Shown: positions 9,641 to 19,036, counted from the stretch's first letter. The stretch is 64,000 bases of DNA from Clostridium sp. BJN0001 (GCF_022869825.1 NZ_CP094971.1:869501-933500), one strand, 5' to 3'. Program-made: numbers and translations. Notes: generated from the sequence alone by a model not told the origin.

Positions 9641-10546
9641 ATGATAAAGCCTAATATTTTAAAAAAAGGTGATAAAGTAGGAATAATTGCTCCATCATCA
9701 CCAGTTTTAGAAGAAAGAATAAAGCCTTCAATAAAAGCAGCAGAGGATATGGGATTAAAGATAGTGCTTGGAAAAAGTGTCTTAAGTCATAGAAGATATC
9801 TTGCAGGGACAGATGAAATTCGTGCAAATGATATAAATATGATGTTTGAAGATAAAAGTATAAAAGGAATATTTGCAATAAGAGGCGGGTATGGTGCAGG
9901 CAGAATATTAAATATGCTGAAGTATGAAATGATAAAGAAAAATCCAAAGGTATTTGTAGGTTATAGTGATATAACAGCACTTCATATAGCATTAAATCAA
10001 AAATGCAATTTTATAACATATCATTCTCCAATGCTTTCTTCTGAATTTATAAAAGATAAAGATGATTACACATATGATAGTTTTAAAAATAATATATTTA
10101 ATGAAGATAAAAAAGAAATAGAAATACAGAATCCAGATAAGGTTCAGTTAAAAAGTATGAATTTAGGTAGCGCAGAGGGAATGCTTATAGGAGGAAATCT
10201 AAGCGTAATAACATCATTAATAGGAACAGAATATGAAATTGACACAAAAGAAAAGATACTATTTTTAGAAGAGGTTTCAGAAGAGCCATATAAAATAGAT
10301 AGAATGCTTAATCAGCTAAAACTTTCAGAAAAACTTGACGATGCAAAAGGCATAATATTAGGGCAGTTTGTAAACTGCAAAGGTAAAGATAAATATTCTT
10401 TAATAAAAACTCTCTGCGATTATTTTAAAGATTTAAAGAAACCTGTAATTTATAATCTTATGTGTGGTCATAAAAAACCTACTATGACTTTAAAAATGGG
10501 TACAGTTTATAAGATTTATGATGGGAAATTATTTAGCAAGATATAA
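9641..10546 (+). CDS. S66 family LD-carboxypeptidase
   Basis: A 301-residue serine peptidase of family S66 (LdcA/MccF type), which removes the terminal D-Ala from murein tetrapeptides during recycling or acts on microcin-like peptides. The opening KKGDKVGIIAPSSP is typical. The catalytic triad is visible as S109 in FVGYSDITALH, Glu at about 210-211 in ILFLEEVSEE and H277 in MCGHKKPT. It is cytoplasmic, with no signal peptide. Monocistronic with an AAAGGA ribosome site, and convergent with the nitrilase gene across a shared terminator. Confidence 0.92.
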   Translation: MIKPNILKKGDKVGIIAPSSPVLEERIKPSIKAAEDMGLKIVLGKSVLSHRRYLAGTDEIRANDINMMFEDKSIKGIFAIRGGYGAGRILNMLKYEMIKKNPKVFVGYSDITALHIALNQKCNFITYHSPMLSSEFIKDKDDYTYDSFKNNIFNEDKKEIEIQNPDKVQLKSMNLGSAEGMLIGGNLSVITSLIGTEYEIDTKEKILFLEEVSEEPYKIDRMLNQLKLSEKLDDAKGIILGQFVNCKGKDKYSLIKTLCDYFKDLKKPVIYNLMCGHKKPTMTLKMGTVYKIYDGKLFSKI

Positions 10547-10550
10547 GATT

Positions 10551-10599
10551 AATAAAAATTAATAATAGCTTCAAAAGAAGATATTATTAATTTTTATTA
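10551..10599. terminator. Bidirectional terminator between S66 peptidase and amidase genes
   Basis: A 16-bp AT-rich stem (AATAAAAATTAATAAT with ATTATTAATTTTTATT) with a loop of about 16 nt. It is flanked by A and T runs between convergent genes. Confidence 0.7.
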
Positions 10600-10615
10600 T
10601 GACTTAAATTATATT

Positions 10616-11521
10616 CTATTTTCCATAATTAGGATCTTTGAGCGTATCTTTAAACATTTCAATGTATTTATCAGGTCTAAAGTCAGTTCCGTTTACAGAT
10701 GGATTATATTTATATAAAAATCTTGTTGATAAAGATAAATCTATAGTGGCAGTAAACATCTCTGATTCATCAGCCATTTCATCAGTAAATTTATGACCTG
10801 CATAATAATATGGTTCCCATGTTTTACGGCTTGGTCCCATTATAGAACTTCCACCCCAGAAGTAATTATCTACATCTAGTCCTCCTAAATTAGCAGATGC
10901 TATATATATTCCTTCTCGAATAACTGCTGCTTCTAAAGTTGAAGTACCAAGGCATTTTCCATGGCATTTTGCAAGGGCAGTAGAATTTATATATAAACGA
11001 CATCCTTTTGAAACATAATATCTCATAAGTTCAGGAAAGCAGTATGAATCATAACAGATTGCACATCCAATTGGTCCCCATGGGGTATCTAAGATGAAAG
11101 GTTTATTACCTCTTGTTGCCCAGTTTGGTTCTGGTGCAGGAAGGTGCATTTTATGATAGCATCCAGCAAGCCCTTCAGGTGAAAATATAGAAAGTGCATT
11201 ATAAATAATATCAGGATTTTTATCATCCCTTATAGGCATACCAATTACAGCATATATACCTAATTTTTTTGTCAATTCTGAAATTTCATTTATTGTAGGA
11301 CCTGAAATAGTTTCTGCAAGTTTATATTGCATTTTTTCTTTAAGTGGTTTGTCAGCTTCATCGTCATATCCTGTAAGAGCCATTTCGGGAAAAATAACGA
11401 AATCGCTTCCCTTTTTTGCTGCACATTCAATATAGCCTTTTATACGGTTTAAATTGATAGCCTTTTCTCCCCATACAGCATTAAAAGTTACAACGGATAC
11501 AGTACATACATCTTTATACAT
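10616..11521 (-). CDS. Nitrilase-superfamily carbon-nitrogen hydrolase
   Basis: A 301-residue member of the nitrilase/amidase superfamily, hydrolysing a C-N bond of an amide, carbamoyl or nitrile substrate. The Glu-Lys-Cys triad is intact: E46 (VIFPEMALTGYD), K124 (YHKMHLPAPEP) and C156 (GCAICYDSYCFPE). The DSYCFPELMRYY region resembles aliphatic amidase-like branches; the true substrate is unknown. The ribosome site is GGAGG. The leader contains a strong hairpin with a T-run in the same direction, about 55 bases before the start, which could be an attenuator. Confidence 0.88.
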   Translation of the reverse strand: MYKDVCTVSVVTFNAVWGEKAINLNRIKGYIECAAKKGSDFVIFPEMALTGYDDEADKPLKEKMQYKLAETISGPTINEISELTKKLGIYAVIGMPIRDDKNPDIIYNALSIFSPEGLAGCYHKMHLPAPEPNWATRGNKPFILDTPWGPIGCAICYDSYCFPELMRYYVSKGCRLYINSTALAKCHGKCLGTSTLEAAVIREGIYIASANLGGLDVDNYFWGGSSIMGPSRKTWEPYYYAGHKFTDEMADESEMFTATIDLSLSTRFLYKYNPSVNGTDFRPDKYIEMFKDTLKDPNYGK

Positions 11522-11575
11522 AGTAATTCCTCCTAAGTTAATATTTATTAAAAAGGTTTATTGCTTAAAATTATT

Positions 11576-11616
11576 CATGCAAAAAAAAGAAGACTAACCC
11601 AAAAGCTAGTCTTCTT
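11576..11616 (-). terminator. Hairpin terminator in the leader of the amidase gene
   Basis: A perfect 10-bp stem AAGAAGACTA/TAGTCTTCTT. On the minus strand it is followed by eight or nine U residues, so it acts toward the amidase gene. It either blocks antisense reading from the CRISPR side or is the terminator half of an attenuator. No known riboswitch class was recognised around it. Confidence 0.65.
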
Positions 11617-11699
11617 TGACCTTTTCTATATAAAAAGTATAGTTGTGTTAAATATAAAAGTCAATATTATTGGTAAAAATGTTAAAAATGTTAAGTATT

Positions 11700-11996
11700 T
11701 AATAAAAATTACTTAATATATAATTGATTTTATAGATAATTATTTGTAATATACTTGCCAGATAATGAAATAATAGTATAATAAAATAAAGAAGTTAATT
11801 ATGTATAATTTTTTGAAAAAATAAATCTGATTTTTTGAACATCTGATAAATACTAGCTTGAGAGTTATTTATAGGTATGTAAAGCTATATAAAAAAACTT
11901 CAATTATGCTATTTTATTTATGAAAAAATTGAATTCTAGGCTAGTCTCAAAATCGGTATGAGCAGTTAAAAACACTAAGATTTATTAAATTTTGCT
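11700..11996 (+). promoter_or_regulatory. CRISPR leader
   Basis: About 300 bp of gene-free, very AT-rich DNA directly before the first repeat. No ORF of significance lies here. It is called the leader because the degenerate terminal repeat is at the opposite end of the array. It contains two TTTTTTGAA copies about 23 bp apart (near 11810-11840), each followed by a TCTGAT, and an inverted TTCAATT...AATTGAA near 11900-11935. The exact promoter was not resolved. The rest of the 11522-11700 gap holds only the amidase leader hairpin. Confidence 0.7.
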
Positions 11997-14484
11997 CTTA
12001 ATGAGGAATATCCAGTAAAACAAGGATTAAAACCAGAAAAGGCAAGAAGATAAAGAAAGCTACTAAGGCTTAATGAGGAATATCCAGTAAAACAAGGATT
12101 AAAACACTTGAAAGCCTTTGTAATCAATTAATGCTGCTCCTCTTAATGAGGAATATCCAGTAAAACAAGGATTAAAACTATTCTTCTTCTGACACCTGGT
12201 AAGTTTGCCCTGTCCTTAATGAGGAATATCCAGTAAAACAAGGATTAAAACTATTTCCCTATTCCTAAGTATCCTACATTACATAACTTAATGAGGAATA
12301 TCCAGTAAAACAAGGATTAAAACTATCTAAGTCTTAAATTAAAAGGTGGATTACCAATCTTAATGAGGAATATCCAGTAAAACAAGGATTAAAACTCATT
12401 AACAGTATTAATTATGTTGATTATTTCTAACCTTAATGAGGAATATCCAGTAAAACAAGGATTAAAACGTGCAGTCTTTTGGCTTATCAAACCTGCATTA
12501 AACTTAATGAGGAATATCCAGTAAAACAAGGATTAAAACTCTCTTATATATTTTGAAGTATAGTTACATATGTCCTTAATGAGGAATATCCAGTAAAACA
12601 AGGATTAAAACTAATAGCTTTCAGCCTAGTATTTTCTTCCTCAAGCTTAATGAGGAATATCCAGTAAAACAAGGATTAAAACAACACAATTAATACACTA
12701 TTATTTGCTCAACAAATTCTTAATGAGGAATATCCAGTAAAACAAGGATTAAAACATATGGCTAACAGTGTTTGGTTACATTGTTATAGCTTAATGAGGA
12801 ATATCCAGTAAAACAAGGATTAAAACTACAGAAGCTTGTAGACGAAGAAGCACAATATAGCTTAATGAGGAATATCCAGTAAAACAAGGATTAAAACCTA
12901 AAGAATGAAGATATAATTTCTCTTTGTAATGGCTTAATGAGGAATATCCAGTAAAACAAGGATTAAAACTAAGCGTAAATGAGCAGTTCGATACTAGCTC
13001 CCCGACTTAATGAGGAATATCCAGTAAAACAAGGATTAAAACTAAAAAATGAAGAAATAAAATCGGACGGTACATATGCTTAATGAGGAATATCCAGTAA
13101 AACAAGGATTAAAACTTAATTGCCCTTTGTTAAATACATCAATAAATTGTTCTTAATGAGGAATATCCAGTAAAACAAGGATTAAAACAGCAGTAGACAT
13201 TATAAACAGGCTTATTTTTTATGCCTTAATGAGGAATATCCAGTAAAACAAGGATTAAAACTATATACCTACAATGAGTTGGAGTGCATTTAATACCTTA
13301 ATGAGGAATATCCAGTAAAACAAGGATTAAAACTAATTGAAGATATAGAAACAGATAAAGACCATATCTTAATGAGGAATATCCAGTAAAACAAGGATTA
13401 AAACATTTAGCACTTAAAGTATTAATAGAAAATATAAGGACTTAATGAGGAATATCCAGTAAAACAAGGATTAAAACTAGAAATCCCGCTGCTACAGATA
13501 AAATAATTATAGACTTAATGAGGAATATCCAGTAAAACAAGGATTAAAACATGGACTATTTGGAAAGAAAAAAGAAGAAGAATTAAAACTTAATGAGGAA
13601 TATCCAGTAAAACAAGGATTAAAACTTACCGTCCATTCGTTCATCTATTAATTTATAATCCTTAATGAGGAATATCCAGTAAAACAAGGATTAAAACTTA
13701 ATTTTATGGAGGTGCTTTTTTATGGCAAAAATCTTAATGAGGAATATCCAGTAAAACAAGGATTAAAACTCCACTTCCTTATACTTATCGCAAAAATCTC
13801 TTATACTTAATGAGGAATATCCAGTAAAACAAGGATTAAAACATAAAATTGACTACTGTATTAAATATGTTTTTTATAACTTAATGAGGAATATCCAGTA
13901 AAACAAGGATTAAAACTGCTGCACGAGGAAGAAATGGTATAGCCCCAAATGCTTAATGAGGAATATCCAGTAAAACAAGGATTAAAACAATCAACATATC
14001 TTAAATTAGAATAACTTAAATCCTTAATGAGGAATATCCAGTAAAACAAGGATTAAAACTTAGGTGGTGGTGGTTCTAGTGATAATCATAATAACTTAAT
14101 GAGGAATATCCAGTAAAACAAGGATTAAAACCTACAGAAGGAATAAAAATTGGCTCTAGCACCTACAACTTAATGAGGAATATCCAGTAAAACAAGGATT
14201 AAAACGGAACAGAGGAATAAAAGATGGAAGAGGTCTATTTCTTAATGAGGAATATCCAGTAAAACAAGGATTAAAACTCTTTTTCTTCTTTTTCTAAAGT
14301 TAAAATACCCATGAACTTAATGAGGAATATCCAGTAAAACAAGGATTAAAACAAAAGTCAGCAGGAGACAATTCAGAGCTTCAAAACTTAATGAGGAATA
14401 TCCAGTAAAACAAGGATTAAAACATAACATACAGACCTTCTTTTTCCCATCCATCAAATGTCTTAATGAGAAAAAACCAATAAT
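11997..14484 (+). CRISPR. Type I-B CRISPR array, 34 repeats plus degenerate terminal repeat, 34 spacers
   Basis: The repeat is 37 nt, starting CTTAATGAGG and ending GGATTAAAAC. I saw no variation among the 34 full copies. Repeat starts include 11997, 12069, 12142, 12215, 12287 and so on to 14387. A 35th copy at 14462 keeps CTTAATGAG and then decays, marking the leader-distal end. Spacers are 34-38 nt (mostly 34-36), none duplicated. The last eight repeat bases, ATTAAAAC, fit the 5' handle left by Cas6 cleavage, so transcription is on +, toward the cas operon. Confidence 0.98.
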
Positions 14485-14536
14485 ATGCTATTATTAATAT
14501 AAATTAGAAAATTATATCTATTTTTTACATAAACAC

Positions 14537-14565
14537 TTTAAAATGTAAAATAAAAAGGGTATAAT
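14537..14565 (+). promoter_or_regulatory. Putative promoter of the cas operon
   Basis: TTTAAA (14537-14542) and TATAAT (14560-14565) are separated by 17 bp. They lie about 40 bp before the cas1 start, in the gap after the degenerate last repeat. Confidence 0.55.
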
Positions 14566-14604
14566 CATAAATAATATAAGTTATATAAGTTTGGTGGTGA
14601 TATT

Positions 14605-15591
14605 TTGGAATTAGTTATAAACACTAGAGGAGCATATTTGAAAAAAGTGGATGAAAGATTTCAGGTGTGTGTTGATGATATAAAGCAAGAGTTTTCGTGT
14701 AAAAAAGTAGAGAGGATATTAATAACTACATCTGTTTTATTAACAACTGATGCTCTTAAACTTGCTATAGAAAATAATATTGATGTAATTCTTCTTGAAA
14801 GCAGTGGGAAACCGTTTGCGAGAGTATGGCATTCTAAATTAGGAAGTATTACAACAATAAGAAGAAACCAACTGAAACTTATAGATATTCCATTAGGAAC
14901 AGAATTAGTAAAGTCATGGATTATTCAAAAGATAGAACTCCAAATTGATAACCTTAAAAAATTGAAATTAAATAGAAACGAAGAAAAAGTATCAATGATA
15001 GATAATTCTATTAATGAAATAAATTCACATTTAACTGAATTAAAATTATATCAAAATGTTCCTATAGACATATTAAGGGAGAGTATAGAAGGACATGAAG
15101 GAAGTAGTGCACGTATTTATTTTCAGACATTAGGAAAATTGATACCAGAAAAATATAAGTTTGATGGAAGAAGTAGAAATCCTGCACAAGATAAATTTAA
15201 TTGTATGCTTAATTATGCATATGGAATATTATATTCAAATGTTGAGAGTGCTTGTATAATTGCAGGCCTTGATCCATACATAGGAATTATGCATACAGAT
15301 AATTATAATAAAAAAGCATTAGTATTTGATATTATTGAAATGTATAGAGGATATATGGATTATATTGTATTTATATTATTTTCAAAAAGACAAGTTAAAT
15401 CTGATATGTTTGAAAGTGTCGTTGGTGGAGGCTATTGGCTTAATAAATCTGGGAAAGAACTTTTAATATCTAATGTTAATTTAAAATTTGAAGAAAAAAT
15501 TAAATATAAAGATAAAATGATAAAGCTAAAAAATATTGTTAAGTACGACTGTCATAATATTGCCAATAGAATATTAAAGGAGGTTAAATAA
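14605..15591 (+). CDS. cas1: CRISPR integrase Cas1 (type I-B)
   Basis: Cas1, 328 residues, the metal-dependent integrase that with Cas2 inserts new spacers at the leader end. It uses a TTG start placed six bases after GGTGGTGAT. Active-site residues are visible as E165 in GHEGSSARIYF, H230 in YIGIMHTDNYNK and D242/E245 in LVFDIIEMYR, the conserved E-H-D/E set. Length is normal, so it appears functional. It is the first gene of the cas operon, 120 bp after the array, and its stop overlaps the cas2 start by one base (TAATG). Adaptation genes leading the operon is the reverse of the usual I-B order. Confidence 0.97.
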   Translation: MELVINTRGAYLKKVDERFQVCVDDIKQEFSCKKVERILITTSVLLTTDALKLAIENNIDVILLESSGKPFARVWHSKLGSITTIRRNQLKLIDIPLGTELVKSWIIQKIELQIDNLKKLKLNRNEEKVSMIDNSINEINSHLTELKLYQNVPIDILRESIEGHEGSSARIYFQTLGKLIPEKYKFDGRSRNPAQDKFNCMLNYAYGILYSNVESACIIAGLDPYIGIMHTDNYNKKALVFDIIEMYRGYMDYIVFILFSKRQVKSDMFESVVGGGYWLNKSGKELLISNVNLKFEEKIKYKDKMIKLKNIVKYDCHNIANRILKEVK

Positions 15592-15881
15592 TGCTTTATT
15601 GGGTTATGTATGATATATCTGATAATAAAATTAGAAATAAAGCAGTAAAAGAATGTAAGAATAAAGGCTTATATAGAGTTCAAAAAAGTATTTTCCTTGG
15701 TGAACTTAATAAAAATCAGAAAGATGAACTTAAGATAAAGATGGAAATGCTTATAGATATCGATACAGATTCAATATATATTTTCCCTACTTCTAAGGAT
15801 AATATTTATGATACAGATATACTTGGAAATGGATTTGACAGGGAGTTGGTTGCAAATGATGTTGTATCAAAATTCCTTTAA
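15591..15881 (+). CDS. cas2: CRISPR adaptation protein Cas2
   Basis: Cas2, 96 residues, a ferredoxin-fold dimer that scaffolds the Cas1-Cas2 integration complex. It opens MLYWVMYDISDNKIRNKA, with the conserved Asp at residue 8 after the first strand. RVQKSIFLGEL follows, the usual Cas2 second-strand motif. It is translationally coupled to cas1 through TAATG and overlapped by the probable start of cas4. Confidence 0.96.
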   Translation: MLYWVMYDISDNKIRNKAVKECKNKGLYRVQKSIFLGELNKNQKDELKIKMEMLIDIDTDSIYIFPTSKDNIYDTDILGNGFDRELVANDVVSKFL

Positions 15882-16467
15882 TGAGTTTGAAAATTATATA
15901 ATGCCATCAGACATAATAGAATTTATGTATTGCAAAAGATTTACTTATTTTATTAATAATCTTAACATAAGACAATATGAAGAAAAGAGATTTAAAGTTC
16001 AAATTGGAAGAGATAAACATCTTGATAAAAAGAATACAACAGCAAATATAATTAGAAAAAGAATTGGTGGGGTTAGTAAGGAACAAGAAAAATATCTTAT
16101 ATCAAAGAAATATAAGATAAAGGGAATAGTTGATGAAATATATTTTTTGAATGATGGAACGTATGCACCTTTAGATTATAAGTTTGCAGAATATAAAGAA
16201 AAAGAATTTGAGACATATAGACTTCAGATGGCTTTATATAGTCTTTTAATTGAAGAAATTTATAATACAAAAGTTAAAAAGTTTTTTATTGTTTATATGA
16301 GAAGCAAAAATTTATTAAAAGAAAGTGAATTTGATGATAAACTCAGAAAAAAAATAGTGAAAAATATAAAAAGTTATAATAAAGTAATAAATGGGTTTTA
16401 TCCAGCAGCAACGGGAAGTAAGGCAAGATGTATTGACTGCTGTTATAGGAATATTTGTGAAAAATAA
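15856..16467 (+). CDS. cas4: CRISPR-associated exonuclease Cas4
   Basis: Cas4, about 203 residues, a RecB-family Fe-S exonuclease that trims prespacers and helps set PAM and orientation. RecB motifs are visible: PLDYKFAEY (metal Asp and catalytic Lys) and LQMALYSLL (QhxxY-type). The Fe-S cluster Cys are one in EFMYCKRF near the N-terminus and three in ARCIDCCYRNIC at the C-terminus. I place the start at ATG 15856, preceded by GGAG, because the family motif I-x-PSDIIEF lies just after the later ATG at 15901. This overlaps cas2 by 26 bp; a more upstream ATG at 15808 also exists. Confidence 0.92.
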   Translation: MMLYQNSFNEFENYIMPSDIIEFMYCKRFTYFINNLNIRQYEEKRFKVQIGRDKHLDKKNTTANIIRKRIGGVSKEQEKYLISKKYKIKGIVDEIYFLNDGTYAPLDYKFAEYKEKEFETYRLQMALYSLLIEEIYNTKVKKFFIVYMRSKNLLKESEFDDKLRKKIVKNIKSYNKVINGFYPAATGSKARCIDCCYRNICEK

Positions 16468-16489
16468 ATAAAAAAAGAAGGTGATATTA

Positions 16490-18154
16490 TTGATAAATTC
16501 AATTATAAACATCGGAAATTTTTTGAAGAAAAATGATGGTTTAGGCGAAGATGAATTTATAGAATCTATGGTTAATAAAATTGAAGATGATTCCGTAAAA
16601 GAAGTGCTTAATATAGAAATAATGGATGACGGAAAAATAAATAGTTCTAGTGAAGAATTTTACAAATATATAACAACAGAAGCTTTATTTTATCAAGTCG
16701 GAAAGGGTACTGCTGGAGGAGGAATACGAGCTGATTATTATAAAGAAACTGAAACAAAAAAGTTTGATAAAAAGATTAAATCAGCTTTAGATTTTTGCGA
16801 GTGCTCTGAGAGTTTTAATGAAGTAAAAAGTATTATATATAATAGGATTAGTGAATATGGAAAAAATTTTTTTGTAATTATATTAAAAAATGGGAAAACA
16901 CCAAAAGAAGAATTTAAAGAAAAGTTTTTGAAAAAAATGTATGATGTTTCTTATAAGGTTATTAAGGAAAAGAATAAATGTCACTTTTGTGGTACTACAG
17001 GACAATGTTATAACACAACAACATTTAAATTTTATACTAATGATAAGGAGATATATGGCAATGTGAATGATCCTAATAAAAATGGTGTTGTAATGTGTAA
17101 AAATTGTCTTTCTTCTATTCTAATTGGAAAAGAGTATGTACAGAAATATCTCACTACATATTGGATGGATAAAAGTGTTATGTTCATTCCTCATAAATTT
17201 ACGAATAGAATAAGAAGTGTATATGAACAAAGTTTTTTGGATGATAATAAAAAGAAAAATTTTATTAATACAATTTCAAATAATGAAAAAGAAGTATTAA
17301 AAGCACTTGGAGAACTTGATACAGAAACGGATATTATTTTTTTCGAAAAAAAAGCAAGTAAAACTTTTTATATATATGATTATATAAATAGTATGCTTCC
17401 ATCAAGATTTTCTGAGCTTTCAAAACTTTTAGGAAAATATAAAATTTATTTGTTTAACATAGTAAAATATTGTACTGCACTTAAATTTACAGAAAAGAAT
17501 GTTAGTACAACTTTTAAAGAAAAGATTAGGTTAATTGATAATATATTTAATGGCAGATGTTTTAATCGTAATTTATTTTTTAAGCGTTCTATGCTTATAT
17601 ATAAGTATTTATATTTTAATAAAAATAAAAGTGAAAATGCAAAGTTAAAGTTTTGTGTATCTGAAATAGGTAAAATTTATAATTTTATGGTTGATGTAGG
17701 TTGTATAAAGGGAGGTTTTAATATAATGAAAGAGTATCATAATTATAATGAATTATTTGATGAAAACAAAGAATATTTTAATACAAATGAGAAAAAAGCG
17801 TGGTTTTTAGTTGGAATGGCTTATAATTATATAAATTATAAAATAAAACTTAAAAATAAAGATGAAGATGGTAATATTGCAGAAAGAAGTTCACTTGATA
17901 AGAATTTCTTTTTCGCAAAGAAGTTTGATTTTAGAGATTTTATATCATTTTCAAATCTGTTAAATGATAAGATTTCAAAATATAAAATTGATTCTTTTAT
18001 GGTAAAAAGTTATATAACAGAAGCAAAAGAGTATATGGCAAAGAAAGAAGATATATTAAGTACAGATGAAGCTAAATATATTTTTTTCTGGGGAATGGAT
18101 ATGTTTTTTAAAAAAGATGACAAAGATGATAATGAAAATAAGGAGGAAAATTAA
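16490..18154 (+). CDS. cas8b: Cascade large subunit Cas8b (Csh1/TM1802-like)
   Basis: The large subunit of the I-B Cascade complex, 554 residues, thought to read the PAM and recruit Cas3. The zinc-ribbon is visible as C164, C167 (KCHFCG) and C203, C206 (VMCKNC), typical of Cas8b/Csh1. I choose TTG 16490 because AAGGTGAT lies just upstream, in nearly the same context as the TTG start of cas1; a GTG at 16481 is in frame but overlaps that ribosome site. The C-terminal 142 residues form a helical module that can be translated separately (see the Cas11b entry). AAGGAGG for cas7 lies in its last codons. Confidence 0.93.
   Translation: MINSIINIGNFLKKNDGLGEDEFIESMVNKIEDDSVKEVLNIEIMDDGKINSSSEEFYKYITTEALFYQVGKGTAGGGIRADYYKETETKKFDKKIKSALDFCECSESFNEVKSIIYNRISEYGKNFFVIILKNGKTPKEEFKEKFLKKMYDVSYKVIKEKNKCHFCGTTGQCYNTTTFKFYTNDKEIYGNVNDPNKNGVVMCKNCLSSILIGKEYVQKYLTTYWMDKSVMFIPHKFTNRIRSVYEQSFLDDNKKKNFINTISNNEKEVLKALGELDTETDIIFFEKKASKTFYIYDYINSMLPSRFSELSKLLGKYKIYLFNIVKYCTALKFTEKNVSTTFKEKIRLIDNIFNGRCFNRNLFFKRSMLIYKYLYFNKNKSENAKLKFCVSEIGKIYNFMVDVGCIKGGFNIMKEYHNYNELFDENKEYFNTNEKKAWFLVGMAYNYINYKIKLKNKDEDGNIAERSSLDKNFFFAKKFDFRDFISFSNLLNDKISKYKIDSFMVKSYITEAKEYMAKKEDILSTDEAKYIFFWGMDMFFKKDDKDDNENKEEN
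17726..18154 (+). CDS. Putative small subunit Cas11b from an internal start in cas8b
   Basis: An in-frame ATG at codon 413 of cas8b is preceded by a strong GGGAGG (17710-17715), 10 bases away. It would give a 142-residue helical protein beginning MKEYHNYNELFDENKEYF. Type I-B, I-C and I-D systems are known to make Cas11 by internal translation of the large-subunit gene. No separate cas11 is present here, and position and size fit that pattern. The ribosome site is stronger than most in this region. Expression itself is inference. Confidence 0.65.
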   Translation: MKEYHNYNELFDENKEYFNTNEKKAWFLVGMAYNYINYKIKLKNKDEDGNIAERSSLDKNFFFAKKFDFRDFISFSNLLNDKISKYKIDSFMVKSYITEAKEYMAKKEDILSTDEAKYIFFWGMDMFFKKDDKDDNENKEEN

Positions 18155-19036
18155 ATGGCTGATACAAGAGAATTTTTATTGTTTACTGATACTGCTATGG
18201 CAAATCCCAATGGAGATATGATTAATGAAAATAGACCAAGAATGGATGAGGAAACTGGTAAACTCGAGATGTCAGATGTAAGAATAAAACGATATTTTAG
18301 GGATGAAGCAATAAATGAAGGATTAAAAGTTTTTGTAAAATATACTAAAAATGATAAGGGAAAATATCTTGATTGTAAAGGTGTTGCAAAATTAATTAAA
18401 GATAAAAATTTAAAAAAAGGTGAAGATTATAAGTTTGAGCAGTTTTTAAAAGATGAGTATATAGATGTGAAATTTTTTGGAGCAGTTGTTACGGATCCTA
18501 AATTTAATATAACAGGACCACTTCAGGTAATGTGGAGCAGAAGTATTCATGAAGCAGAAGTGAAGTTTGCACAAGGATCAGCTTCATTTGCATCAAAGGA
18601 AGGCGCATCTCAAGGAACAATATGGTCCAAATATTTTACTCCGTATGCATTATTTAGAACATATATGGTATATAATGATATGACTGCTAAAAGACAGAAT
18701 ATTAATGTATCTGAGAAAGATATAGAATCATTTAAAAATATTTTAATAAGTGGAATTAAAAATTATAGAAGTACCTCAAAAAATCAAATGCCTCGTATTT
18801 TAGTAGAGGTTATCTATAATAAAAATTACATTGATGGAGAGCTTGATTACGTTGATGCTAAATATAACAAAGAGGATTTAAAATTAAGAGAGATAGATGA
18901 TTTTACTTTCGATTTTAAAAAACTTAGTGAATATTATGATTCTCATAAAGATTTAATAAAAGAAATAAATGTATATTCTCATCCAAAAGCAAAACTTCAA
19001 AATATATCTGAAAAATTTAATATTAAAAATATATAG
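18155..19036 (+). CDS. cas7: Cascade backbone subunit Cas7 (Csh2-like)
   Basis: A Cas7 RAMP protein, 293 residues, which polymerises along the crRNA spacer. It opens with FLLFTDTAMANPNGDMINENRPR, the Csh2/Cas7b hallmark, followed by MSDVRIKRYFRDEA. VKFFGAVV and NITGPLQVMWSRS are also typical. It starts at the base after the cas8b stop, with AAGGAGG inside cas8b, so translation is tightly coupled. This matches a subunit needed in several copies per complex. Confidence 0.96.
   Translation: MADTREFLLFTDTAMANPNGDMINENRPRMDEETGKLEMSDVRIKRYFRDEAINEGLKVFVKYTKNDKGKYLDCKGVAKLIKDKNLKKGEDYKFEQFLKDEYIDVKFFGAVVTDPKFNITGPLQVMWSRSIHEAEVKFAQGSASFASKEGASQGTIWSKYFTPYALFRTYMVYNDMTAKRQNINVSEKDIESFKNILISGIKNYRSTSKNQMPRILVEVIYNKNYIDGELDYVDAKYNKEDLKLREIDDFTFDFKKLSEYYDSHKDLIKEINVYSHPKAKLQNISEKFNIKNI

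Noticed and set aside
9651..9992. 113-codon minus-strand frame inside the S66 peptidase gene
   Set aside because: Leu/His/Tyr-rich antisense shadow typical of AT-rich coding DNA.
13861..14049. 62-codon minus-strand frame in the CRISPR array
   Set aside because: It is made of repeat units (recurring FNPCFTGYSS) and is an artefact of the 37-nt repeats.
11997..14484. Self-targeting spacers against genes in this window
   Set aside because: Reading the spacers against the window by eye gave no convincing match; a computed search would be decisive.
15881..15901. TAATG-coupled ATG at the cas2 stop as the cas4 start
   Set aside because: That ATG is in another frame and meets a stop after six codons.
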